From Juglans regia (taxonomy: Eukaryota; Streptophyta; Magnoliopsida; Fagales; Juglandaceae), in assembly GCF_001411555.2 (NCBI RefSeq), contig NC_049907.1:34493866-34557865 (forward strand): 64,000 nucleotides of DNA. Direction: 5' to 3'. This document shows, in pieces, positions 1-10,977 of this stretch. Under the pieces are notes generated by a model, which saw only the letters and a list, made by a program, of their open reading frames with translations, did not search any database and had not been told where the DNA came from. The translations under genes were made by a program, and so were the position numbers. Each line of letters opens with the position of its first letter. Position 1 is the stretch's first letter.

Positions 1-61
1 ACAATGACCATAATCCAATCAAAATTGGAAAATTATATGGAAAGAATGTTAGAGCTTTTAT

Positions 62-240
62 TTTATACAACATACCGACATCTCACTTTCATTTCACTGT
101 CATCGTTATAATTTTTTTAAATTTTTAAATAAAATATAATAAATAATTTAATTTTTTTAAAATTTTAAATAATAATAATATTAAAAAATAATATTTTATT
201 TAAATTTTATTTCAACTCATTTCATCTCAAGGCATTGTAT
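62..240. repeat. AT-rich MITE-like repeat with CATCTCA-type ends
   Basis: The stretch opens with 'catctcactttcatttcac' and closes with 'caactcatttcatctcaa'. Between them lies A/T-only sequence built of short 'aaataaaat' and 'ttaaa' runs. The same architecture recurs at 725-915 and about 36000-36110, so I read it as one dispersed non-autonomous family. No clear terminal inverted repeat or target duplication is visible, and the superfamily is unknown. Confidence 0.4.
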
Positions 241-724
241 GGTTTGTGTCACTAAGAAGTAGTAACTTCAAGCATTATCCTTGGAAGTTCACCATGGCCC
301 ATGGGCTCACTCAACTCTCTAGGAAGTAACGTCCAATATCTGGAAGATTAGGATTTGTTATAATATTCTGTTCCAAACATTCTTTGTGGTTCATGCGGGG
401 TTGTTTTTATGTAGTGTTTATTTTTTATTTTTATTTTTTTTAAAAAAATAAATATTTCAAACAAAGATATTATAAGAGTAATATTAGATATAAGCTTCAA
501 ATAGATAAATTTTATTCAAGCTTTTTGTAAAATAATGGATCTTATTAATAAATAATAATTTTTTTTACATTTTTTTAAAATAGAATTACCTTTTTACAAA
601 AATTTATATAAAGTTTATACAAATCATCCCTCTCGTCATACTAGGACTGCTTGCCCAGTACCCATATTAGGCCCACCTGGGCCCCTCCTGTGACAGGGGT
701 AGACCGCTTGCACCACGCTGGCTA
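240..724. other. Intergenic DNA, no gene seen
   Basis: AT-rich DNA with no open frame of note. Positions 630-720 are locally GC-rich ('gcccagtacccatattaggcccacctgg') but show no recognisable motif. Confidence 0.6.
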
Positions 725-915
725 ACAGACAATTCATCTCAATTTATTTTATTTAATTATTATAATTTTTTTAATATTTTTAAATAAAATAAAATAAATA
801 ATTTAATAATTTAAAATTTTAAAATAAAAATAATTTTAAAAAAATATATTCGAATAATATTTTATTTAAATTTAAATTTTAACAACAAACTTATCCCAAC
901 GAAAACAAACGAAGC
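725..915. repeat. AT-rich MITE-like repeat, second copy
   Basis: Begins 'aattcatctcaatttatttt' and ends in 'ttatcccaacgaaaacaaac', with the same A/T-only centre as the copy at 62-240 ('ttttaaataaaataaaataa'). Probably the same dispersed family; termini are diverged. Confidence 0.35.
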
Positions 916-979
916 CTTATGAGCGGATGCCAAGTGGAGTATTGCGCATGTTTGGATTTCACCTGCCCTCCGACTTTAA

Positions 980-1190
980 ACACAGACACACGTGTATGTA
1001 TAAATGAGTCGACGTGAATGTATATACACACGTGTATATATATTAAAAAAATTAAACAAAATCATTTTTGTTTATACACGTGTTTGTCTGTGTTTAAACA
1101 AATAATTTTGTATATATATACACACACGTGTATGTTTATATATATACATATATATATATATATGTATTAAAAAAATTAAACAAAATAGTG
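980..1190. repeat. Direct duplication with four ACACGTGT palindromes
   Basis: A 22-bp A-rich direct repeat lies at 1041-1062 and again at 1165-1186, 124 bp apart, with alternating TA/CA tracts between. ACACGTGT, a palindrome containing the G-box core CACGTG, occurs four times (near 987, 1027, 1075 and 1124). With no gene beside it, the G-box motifs are more likely a product of the repeat than a promoter. Confidence 0.5.
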
Positions 1191-1308
1191 TCGTTAGAGT
1201 GCAATGAAGCGTAAAAAATTTGTCATATTTCGTGTGAAGCCCCGTAAAAGCCTCGTGGCATATTTATCATTTGTGATGATATATATTTGCTTAAAAATGA
1301 TAGATTTA

Positions 1309-1500
1309 GGAGATGTTTGGATTCGCAAGTCATCTCAGCTCATCTCAACTCATCTCAACTCATTTCATTACTATTCATTACTATTCAGCAACTTTAATTC
1401 ACAAATCTCACTACTATTCACAACTCATCTCATTACTATTCACAATCCACCTCAACTCATCTCAGCTCATCTCAAGTCATCTTCGAATTCAAACGTCTTT
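1309..1500. mobile_element. MITE rich in CATCTCA and ACTATTCA motifs
   Basis: The left end 'gatgtttggattcgcaag' is an imperfect inverted copy of the right end 'cttcgaattcaaacgtc'. Between them are many short tandem motifs: 'catctca' mainly in the outer parts and 'ttactattca' in the middle. Total length is about 190 bp. TIRs of this 'GTTTGGATTC' kind are known from Tourist/PIF-Harbinger MITEs, but I cannot find a matching TTA target duplication, so the superfamily is open. Open frames here are repeat artefacts. Confidence 0.5.
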
Positions 1501-2620
1501 GACTATTATTTTGATTTGATGTATTTAAATATCTTAAAAATATTAATTTATTAAAAATTATAAATAAAATGTAATTGAATTTTAGAGTATTGATATTGAT
1601 TTTATCAAAAGTCTAATTAAATGTAAAATATGATGAATTTCATCAAAAGAGAACTGCATTGGATTAATTAAAGAGATAAATATGAAATTTTGAACTACAA
1701 TAAATGTATAGGTTTCTTCAAATTTGAAGAGCTACTGTTTACTTATTAAATCTATTTTTTATTCACTTTTAATCTCTAATGATCTTTTTTATTCACGTTT
1801 AATCTCTAACTGTCTTGTAATAATAATGTAAGAATCAAATTAAATTATTAATTAGCATATGATTAGTGTAATTATAAAATATGAAAAAAAAATATTATTA
1901 TTAAGAAAATAATATTATATTATTATTTTAATGAATTCGATAGCTAATTTAATGTGGAGTTATAAATAAAGAAATTTTAGATATATAAAAAATATATACT
2001 TTTTATCAAAATTTAAAGATAAATTTAATAAATTCAATGTTAATGTTCTAAGTCTAAAATTTGCTTCTAAGAAATGATTTGTCAAAATCTGTCAGGGTCT
2101 TATTCTTTCACAACAACTAGTAAAAGTCAGATCATTATTATTTCAAAAATTTTAAATTTTTTGTATATTTTATTAGTGTGATTGGTTACATTATTATTTT
2201 TAATATAAAATAATAATTTTGACCAATCATATAAGTGGAGTGAACAAAGAGTACGTAAAAATGACTGTATGTAACATAACTCTTACTATTTTAAGGTAAA
2301 AAAAATTAAAAATCTATCAATAATTTATTTATTGGAAATAGACTTATTTCATTCAATGAAACTGAAGTTATAGTTGTGACTAACAAATATAGAGAAAAAT
2401 CTAAATTACAAGCAAAACTACTCATCTATTTGGAGCTTCCTAGAACACAAATTTCTTTGTGACGGACATTTTCTTAACTTCTATAAGCTCTCTAATGACA
2501 AAACCTTTTGAGATATGAGATCCTGTAAGAACAGATATTTCAATCCCGGTTTGTCTGACAGTATAACACCTAGTAAAAAATAAGATAACCAACCATATCT
2601 TGCTATGGACAACAAGTCCA
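1501..2620. other. AT-rich intergenic DNA, nothing recognised
   Basis: Strongly AT-rich with frequent stops in all frames. Positions 1840-1950 resemble 33830-33955 ('taattagcatatgattagtgtaattataaaatatgaaaaaaaa'-like), suggesting another low-copy dispersed repeat. No gene, RNA or promoter signal can be supported. Confidence 0.5.
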
Positions 2621-3110
2621 ACAACCTATTTCTTTTTATTTTTGTCTAACATAAGCAACAAAATAGAAAAACATAGGAAAAATAAAAAAACAGAAATACA
2701 ATAAAACAAAAACTTAAAATACACTAAAAACTGAAAAAACACTGAGCAAGGAGTCTGTAATGGCGCGTGAAGGACACGTGACACATTAGGAGTATGTCGG
2801 ACCGTCGATCTTGAAACTACCGAGATCACTAACCCCAAAAACGCCATGCATGGTGACAATAGAGCCCTCTGTGTGGTGGTGCATGGAGGCCATGTGCAGA
2901 ATTTGACCCACGTGTGTGGTTCACGCACCGTTCCTTTTGTTGAAATCTTTGACAGTCTGAAAGATCGGCGGCTTAGGAACATAGCGCGAGGAGGGGGGGA
3001 GGGGGTGTGGGGGGATTGCTGGTCACCGGAAAACATGAAACGCTTGACCGAAAAAAAAAAAAAAAAAACTAAAACAATGATTGAAAAATTAAACACTTAG
3101 AAAAAACTAC
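2621..3110. repeat. GC-richer island of unknown origin, probably repeat-derived
   Basis: Composition changes abruptly at about 2740-3050 (G/C-rich, with a poly-G tract near 2990-3020 and a poly-A tract at 3051-3068). Overlapping open frames exist on both strands (156 codons minus, 84 plus) but neither looks like a known family. The sharp edges and the terminal A-run suggest an inserted repeat, possibly from an LTR or non-LTR element. Function unknown. Confidence 0.3.
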
Positions 3111-5494
3111 ATTAGAGAAAAGGGAGGGAAGGAGGAGCCTAAACTCTCATCCCCTTCAGAGGTGGTTTTCGGATTGAAGATAGAAGATAAAGTTTCTCTC
3201 TCTAAAAATATTTATAGCGGGCTCCTTTTGACACCTAAAATCTATCAATAATCTGAAAGACTGTGACGAATCATGACATTTTAATTGGACCATGATCAGT
3301 TCTGATTTTGAAATGAAAAGATAAATCCTTTGGGACTTGAGACAATGGTCCCTTCCCACTTCCTTTTTGGGTACGAGCAAATAAAAGAATATCAAACCAA
3401 ACACCATAAATGGTCCTTTAATTTCTGAAGGTACACTTTCTTTCTTTTTTGCCTTTGTTCTATTTGTACTTATGTTTTACGGCTACATACATTGTAGGAA
3501 GATACGTAGGTAATTAAAGTTGCAAGGGCCATTTAATTTATTAGATGTTATTTAATTTTTTTTTAAGAAGTGTTTTTTAATAAATTCTTTTTTTAGGAGT
3601 AGCAGGTAAAAGCCGTCAACAATTGGCTGTTATCGTTACTCGCAAGTCCTAGATCTGGGCCTTTATTTTAAAAGGGGAAATTATATTTTGTAATTTTTAT
3701 GCACTTTTTTTTTTAAAAAAAAAATTGATAAATTTGAAATCTACATGAAAAATTTATTTTTTTAATAATGAATTTATTTTTTTTTAAAAAGAAGTACGCG
3801 AAACTTACACACTTTAAAACTGTATCTTACATTACTATTTTAAAATTTGGTTATTATAATATTGACCAGATTCTCTCAAAATTACTACAACCTCAAAAAT
3901 GTCTCAACTTATATAAAAAAATAATAATATTTTAGAAGAGAAATACTTTAACCACAAAAAAATCTCATAAAAATAAATTCACAAATTAACATGATTTGAT
4001 GCGGTAAATTAGATTGTATAACTGCTTTACAATCTACGTTAGATTGCAGATTTAACGTATTATATAAAATTACGTCAATTTATAACTTTATTTTTATAGA
4101 ATCTATCTGTAACTGTAACACTTTCTTTTCGAGTAGTTTTATTTAACAAAGACCCCTTAAACCATTTAAATTACAGAGATCTCAAACTAGCAAAGAAAAT
4201 ATTGACAAAATAAAATTTTTGGAATTAGTTTAAGATTAAAAAGTTAAATTCATGATTATTATGAAGACATATTTAATGTTTTGTTATTATTAGTTGATCA
4301 TGATCATGGAAGCTACCATGGAGGTTCCACAGAAAAAGAAGGCCACAAAAATGGTTGCATGATAATTCAATATCCAACAGTATTCCCAATGGAGAAAATA
4401 GAAGCGTTGAATGAGTTTGACGACGTCGTCTCTTTCCCCACGTTTTATTTTCTTTTTGAGTTCTTGGTCCACGGCGTGGAATAAAGAAGGAAATCCATGG
4501 TATTCTTCTCGGCGCACCCACAACTTTGACAACATTGTTTTTGTTCTAGGCATTGACAACATATGATGTCTATTTCACAACATTGTTTTCTACGAATATT
4601 ATTTTCAGTGATTTTTGTCAAAATCTTTAGATTCCTTTCTTTACCATCGAAATATAAATATTGTAGAACCTACTTTATATTATATCGTATCCAATAAACT
4701 AAAAATACTTAAAGTGTATCTCTTCGTAACGAGACGAAATAGAAAAAGAAAAACTCAATTAAGTTTTTGCATATCTATAATAAATGCTTTAAATAAAAAG
4801 ACGTGATTTGATGTGATACGTTGATTGAAAATTATTTTTATTATAAAATAAATTTGGCGTACGATGTAAAATCATATTACTTTATAAATCTAATTTTTTA
4901 TAAAATTTTTTATATGTATAATACTTTTTTGTATAATTTCTTTCGGAGTAATGGTATATACAATGGTGAAGTATACAAGTACCGCATAATTATTTTGAAA
5001 AATAATGAGGTCTATTATTAAAAAAATTAATTTTTTTCATATGGGTTCTATATTTACTCACTTGTTTTTTTAAAAAATTATTTGACCTTTTTGTATTTTA
5101 TGATTGTAAATATTATTTATCTTAAAGAGAATTGTTAGGTTTGAAATTGCATATTGCTTTAAACGCATTGTAGGCCGTGTTGGGCTGGGCATTTTATAAA
5201 GCCGGGATTGGTCGATTAAGACCAGAGTGGGCTCACTTATTGGATATCTACCAACATACGATGGGCCTCCTACATAAGAGCCCCGACTCCAAATTGAGCA
5301 ATTTACATGGCGCTGCCCCTATGCTATTATGTCACCCATACCACAAAACAGACAACCAAAAAATAAAAAAAAAATAAAAAAATAATGGCTCTTTGCTTAA
5401 AGAAATCAGTAGACCATTTATTGTATGATCTATTATGTTCGTTAAAAATGTAAAAAAATCGATACTTTCTTTAGTTCTTATGTAAACGGATGTA
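3111..5494. other. AT-rich intergenic DNA, nothing recognised
   Basis: Long AT-rich spacer. Small open frames at 4273-4562 and 5177-5377 have no recognisable domain. The 4281-4484 stretch is less AT-biased than its surroundings but ends at natural stops and has no partner exon I can find. No RNA gene or regulatory site can be supported. Confidence 0.5.
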
Positions 5495-5499
5495 GTAGA

Positions 5500-5882
5500 T
5501 GATGCAAATCAAGAAGATGCTCCGTAATTAGTGGAGCTATTTTAATTGATTGTTATCTTTTCCGAATTTATTGCTTTGGTAGTTAGATTAGTATTAGTAT
5601 TTCCTAGTTTTATTCTATCTGCAATTGTTATTTCCTAGTTAGAGTAGTATTTTATTTTGTTGGCTATTTAAGGATCAAGGATATGTACGATTAAAGACAC
5701 TTGATTAATGAAATTGCATGTTTGATCTTGAGATGTGACTAGTCTAGTGAGACATCATAAACTTGTTAATTTATATTTTTGGAGAGATTCTAGCCTTAAA
5801 GAGAGGGATTTTGTGCTTTTATTCTTTTTTTTTTCCCCTCTTTCTGGCGTCGGCACGAGGTTGAACTAGGAAGTTGGCATCA
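5500..5882 (+). repeat. 5' LTR of gypsy element 1
   Basis: Starts TGATGC and ends GCATCA, a short perfect terminal inversion. It aligns over its whole length with 14284-14650, including 'tattttgttggctatttaag' and 'atgaaattgcatg'. 383 bp. Direct flank GTAGA at 5495-5499. Confidence 0.92.
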
Positions 5883-5885
5883 ATT

Positions 5886-5898
5886 TTGGCATCAAAGC
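5886..5898 (+). other. Primer binding site (initiator tRNA-Met type)
   Basis: 'ttggcatcaaagc' begins four bases after the LTR end. It differs by two bases from the usual plant TGGTATCAGAGC primer site complementary to the tRNA-Met 3' end. Confidence 0.75.
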
Positions 5899-5939
5899 AA
5901 GGTTCCTTCCTTAAAGAGCTTAGCAACCCCATGCCTGTA

Positions 5940-7320
5940 ACCTGTCGTGGTACTTCGTACGCCATGGCCAACAACCAAAACCCGACTAACCAAAATTCAA
6001 ACAACCAAAACTTGACCAACTAAAATTCGAACAACCAAAATCTGAACCACCAAGATGCGGAACAACCCAATTTGCAGCACCAAATCAATCAAATTGCCAC
6101 AGTTTTGGAGCAACTCACTCACCGACTAGATGCCATGGATGAGCGTCAAGCTCGAGGGGAGTTTAGGCCTTTCAATCGGAGAGGGTGTGACCCAGTTTGT
6201 GAGGAGGTGTTGAACGAAAGTGATAGGGATGATGAAGATGATTGGAAAGATGAAGGAGACTAGGAGTTTGAGGATCTTGGGCCTCGAATTCGACGTCACA
6301 TGCAAAATTTTCACTGAAGTCGTGGTGGGCGTGGCACAAATTATCAAACTCTTCATGAATTGACTAAGAGGATGATGGTTGATGTGCCGGAGTTTTATGG
6401 GAAATTAGAACCCAACGCTTTTGAAGATTGGTTAACGACTATTGAGGACTACTTCGATTGGTTTGTTGTATCGTAGGATCGAAAGGTTCGTTATGTTTAG
6501 ATGAAATTGAAGGGTCATGCACGAGTATGGTGGGGAAGCGTGGAAGAACAATTACGTCGTACTCGACATCCATCAGTTTATAACTGGGAGGAAATGAAGG
6601 AATGACTTAAAGAAAAATAATTGCCCATTGATTATGAGCAAATGATGTTCGAAGAGATGTTACAACTCAGACAAGGGTCGTTGAGTGTTGATCAATTCAC
6701 GGACCGCTTCCACGAGTTGACTGTCCGTAGCAAGATTGTGGAGACTAAACAACAAACTTTAGCTCGATACCGCATGAGATTATGCAGTGATCTACGCAAG
6801 GAGATGTTGACTGCACGTTTAATTAATGTGGATGATGTGTATCAATTAGCACTACGTATTGAGAAGCAAATGTGAATCTCGATTGGGAGAAAAATGATGT
6901 CAACGAATCCAAGACCGGAATGTGTGCCAACGCCTTCATTCCAAAGGCCACCATTGCTGAAAGATCAACCTAGGGACGCGGTGATTGGAGACCAGAAAGG
7001 AAAAGCAAAAGCAAAAGCTTCTAGCGAAGGGCCACAATGTTACAAATGTAAAGGCTTTGGACACTATGTTGTTGTGTGTCCTACAAGAGAAAAAAAGTTA
7101 GCCTTCATATGTGAAAAAAAAAATTATTGGTAATGGACACTATTGAAGAAACGGATGTGAAGAAGACCAATGAGGGTAGTCACCGAGAAGAACACCTGGG
7201 CGCATCAGATTTACCTAGCTGCTTGATCCATCGAGTGTTGACTAGAACTAAGAAAGAGTTCCAGGCTAATCCTGCGTGGTTGCGTACCAACATTTTCCAC
7301 ACGCATGGAACATGATGGTC
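5940..7320 (+). pseudogene. gag and start of protease, gypsy element 1
   Basis: Encodes the capsid/nucleocapsid part of the element. A retrotransposon gag-like stretch is visible at about 6390-6875, including 'LRQGSLSVDQFTDRFHEL', followed by a CCHC zinc knuckle at 7037-7081 (CYKCKGFGHYVVVC). The frame is broken by several in-frame stops (for example near 6262, 6316, 6475 and 6607), so no functional Gag can be made. The aspartic protease begins at about 7330 (V-I-I-D-N-G-S) and is cut by the inserted LTR-like element, resuming at 10983. Confidence 0.85.
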
Positions 7321-7352
7321 GAGCTTTGAATGTCATTATTGATAATGGCAGC

Positions 7353-10300
7353 TATGATGCCCCCAATCTCCGCTTGGGATGGAACGACGACTTAGAGCAT
7401 AGAGAAATGCAACACAAGGTTACATATTCCTGTACATGACAGTTAATATGCAATGTATTCTAGTATGTAGCTAATAATTGCAACGGAATTTAAAAGGTGA
7501 AGTATAACTTATGCCAGAATAACTAAAAAATCCCAATTTCATTAGTAATCATCAAGTTCAAAATATCAATGTAGCATAGACTTAGTATAACTAAGAGTTA
7601 AAGTCAAATCATTCTATTCATGCGATCAAAAGAATGAAGGAATTGGGTTATAAACATCAGGATTAAATCTAATTTCCTCTCAATATCCTGCTCCTCCTCC
7701 TCCTCAATCATGTGGATCTAGCCCTCAATCTATCCCGTCCTCATTGAGTCCTGATACAACTTCTACCATTTCGGTCTCATAAAGGGTGAGATTTACTTGA
7801 AATCTCAACAAGTTAAACAATCAACTTGCACAAATATAAATTAAACATAAAGCATGATAAATATGCAATACATGAGATACAAAAAAATCAGTATGCATGT
7901 CTCCCATCCAGATTCCTTAACATTTTAGAAAAATGGAGATACAGGTTTTCATTCAGTAAACATTTTTGCCATCATTTTCGAAATCATAACTTCATCATAA
8001 ACTTTCATCATTATTAGCAATTCATAATTAACATCATAATGTATAGTTATGTTACAGTTCCCCATATGCACTTTGAGTACTTATCGGTGACCATAGTACA
8101 ACTCACGTTGAAACTATGTTGTCTATAGACTTATTCTCAATGCATTGATAAATATAATATAGCATCATAAAGTGTACACCCACCAGTATTAGGTGTCGTA
8201 ACATATTGAATTCACTCCGGCGTTCTTTAAAAAAAAAAAACCCATTCGAAGCCTGTCGACTGTTCTTCGTCAACTCAGGGACTACCATTCCATTCTTAAA
8301 TACTCCAAAGTGAACAGAGGAGTTCCACTAGGATAATTCCCCATCCTAGCCTTTGGGGTTGTAACAACGATTATTTTCATGCTATGTTTGAAAAATATTT
8401 TTCATGACATGTGCAAATGTGGCAAACTTTCATAGAAAAATGACATTTATAAATGAAATATGCAAAAATGGTGAAAAATATCACATGTCATGTAAGTATG
8501 CACTCAATGTATCATATAACATGATATTTTATGCATAAAATGATAATTGAAATATAAATGAAACATTTATTAATAATTTATAAATAATCTATCAAGGTGT
8601 AAGTTAGAGGCCAACTTGCAAATTTCCTGACTAATTCGAAAAAAATGTCGTAGCTGCTGAAATCAAGTGCGAGCTAAGTTAGGATTAATACTTCTTGGTT
8701 GAGGGCTTCAAAAATGGATATTTACAAAAATACCCCCAGGCTTTAAAAAATTGTCCTCAAGGCCCTAAATTTTCACTAATTGTAAACGAATTCCAAATTT
8801 AACCAAAATTCATGAACTTCATATTTTTGGCATTCTAAAACCATCTATGTCCTTAGATTTTTAAAAATCAAAGTGGAACTTATCTAAACAGTCCCAACCT
8901 GTGGCATGCACTCTAGTTGATGCCTAATTGTGTTTTCAACTATTGATCCCTATGAATGCATGCATATGAGATTTTCTTTAATCACAAATGATCACTAACA
9001 TCTTCAATGAAATAATGAAGGCTAATTCTTGATTAACTAACATCTTCAATGAAATAATGAAGGCTAATTCTTGGATAATCAAGTTCATCCCAACATTTAA
9101 TCATGACTAAGATATCCTAATATCTAATTTACTCAAAATCGATTCATACTTGATGATCAAAATAAGATAGATTTAAAACCTATCACGCCATGCTTTTAAT
9201 CACAAATAAAACCTTTCATAATAATCATTCTAAGCCAATAATAAATCATATAAAATCATGTTTAAAACATGTCATAGCTAAATTTTCACTTAAAATCATT
9301 TAATCATTCAAATCATCCTTTAATGACCCAGTTTTGAACTACGCATGATAACCTTCTCAAAACTCAACTAAGATCAGGAGTAAGAAAACTTACAAACTTC
9401 GTGGCCTTTCTCAAGAACACTCAAGAACTTACCAAAAGTTATTCTGTTTCACTCTTTTGAACTCAAAAGGGGAGAAGTGCTCTCAAGACTCAAGAGGAAG
9501 ATTGAAGTTGAGGTATGAAGGAAATGAGGAAGTGAATGAGGTATTTATAGGGTTTAAGAAGGGAGGAGACGTTGGCTTAGATGCTTGGTGATTGGGTGAA
9601 GTGGGCGGTACACTAGTCCTGAAATTTTCCAGCTTGCTTTCCATGGCTTATGTCACATTGTGCAGGGGAAATAGTGGCCTGAATCAACTATGATTTCTCC
9701 TCATTATAGCTACAATGGTCTTGTAGAGGTTTTCAAGTCATGGGGCATGATTCAAATGACCATAAGTCAATAAAACCACCCTTGCAAACAGGCGGGTTTA
9801 TGTGGTTTTTACTTGGCAGTTTTTGAGTTCGGTTTTGGATGGTTTTTGGGTATGAAAAACTGAGTCAAAATTCTCATGATGGTCATGAGATCTCTGGGGG
9901 ACTGGGTGGTGATGGAGGTGGTGTGGGGTGGTGGCTCAACCAAGGCAGATGGTTGGTTAAATTTCAACCCAACTGGTTCCCACTCAAACTAAACTAAGGT
10001 GCAATCGGTTTGCCTTCTTAGTTTTGTGGAACCATTTTCGTCCAAGGCTAATTTTGGATTTGAAGGATCCTCATGAGGTGTCTAAGGACCATATTACCAT
10101 TGAGTTCAAGCCACAAAAATATTGGGCCTAAGGGCAAAACAGTCCAAGTACTCAGAGGTGATACACAATAGCCGATTGATGCAAGTTTGAGGTTTGATAT
10201 GTCATTTTCCTTAATGACATGTGGGGAGGTTTAGCTAGGGTATTATTAAGGTCTAATTATGATGAAAATAAATAATCAATCAAGAATAATTTGAATTAGA

Positions 10301-10977
10301 GGGTTAAGAAAAAATTAAACAAAATTAAGTTTCAAAACATGGTTTAAAGTTCACTAACCTTAAGTATGATATTTAATGGTCTTAGCCAACATTCAAAACT
10401 GAATTTGGGTACCTAGGGTATGATTTAGGCTTAAATAACCAATGATATGGTGTATTGGATTTTCAAGTTGAATAGTGAAATAAACCCAAACATAGCTTTG
10501 GGCCTTGTGGGTTTAAAAGGGCCAAGTGTGTGGGTTTATGACTTATGAGTTCTTGGACTTGAATGAGAGGGGCTTCATTTTCAGATTTTTAGGGTTGAAA
10601 AGAAACCTTAAGATCCATAAAGATGAGCTTGAAAAGGTTTGACTTGGCCTAATTGTACCATGGGTCCATTCTACACCAAGTTTTGCTCAAAAGCCTTATG
10701 CCTTCCTTAAGTTTGGGTAAGGCTAGCTACCAAGTCTTGAATTCCATATGAGCTTGGTTTTAAGGCTTCTTGGTCCATGAATGCTCTAAGGTCCTAAAAG
10801 CCTCACTAAATTCACTAATGAGTTTACTTCTCTAATCCTTAACTTAATGGTACTAAGTGCCAATATTAAGGCTAACCTTAATATCAACCTTAATGTAAGT
10901 AATAACCCAAAATTAAAAGTCTAATCTAGAATGCTCAAGGATTGATTTAATGGTTAATTAAGCGGGGTGTTATAACA
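7353..10977. mobile_element. Inserted 3.6-kb LTR-like element (probable solo LTR) inside the gypsy 1 protease
   Basis: The gypsy protease reads IIDNGS up to about 7352 and resumes at MNVIS (10983), so everything between is an insertion. It has no long open frame. Its outer ends are 'tgatgcccccaatctccgc' and 'gcggggtgttataaca'; read from either strand they give the TG..CCCC start common in plant LTRs, and the unit runs TG...CA. A TATA-like 'gtatttatagggtt' sits near 9540. These features fit a solo LTR, but I see no clean 5-bp target duplication, so the exact ends and orientation are unsure. A LARD-type element is the alternative. Confidence 0.6.
8994..9077. repeat. 42-bp tandem duplication
   Basis: Two head-to-tail 42-bp units (8994-9035 and 9036-9077) beginning 'actaacatcttcaatgaaat', almost identical, hence a recent local duplication inside the inserted LTR-like element. 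Confidence 0.95.

Noticed and set aside
1204..1554. 116-codon open frame
   Set aside because: It runs through the CATCTCA/ACTATTCA MITE; the Ser/His/Leu-rich translation is repeat-derived.
8994..9077. Possible CRISPR-like or satellite array
   Set aside because: Only two directly adjoining 42-bp copies with no spacers; a simple tandem duplication in plant repeat DNA.
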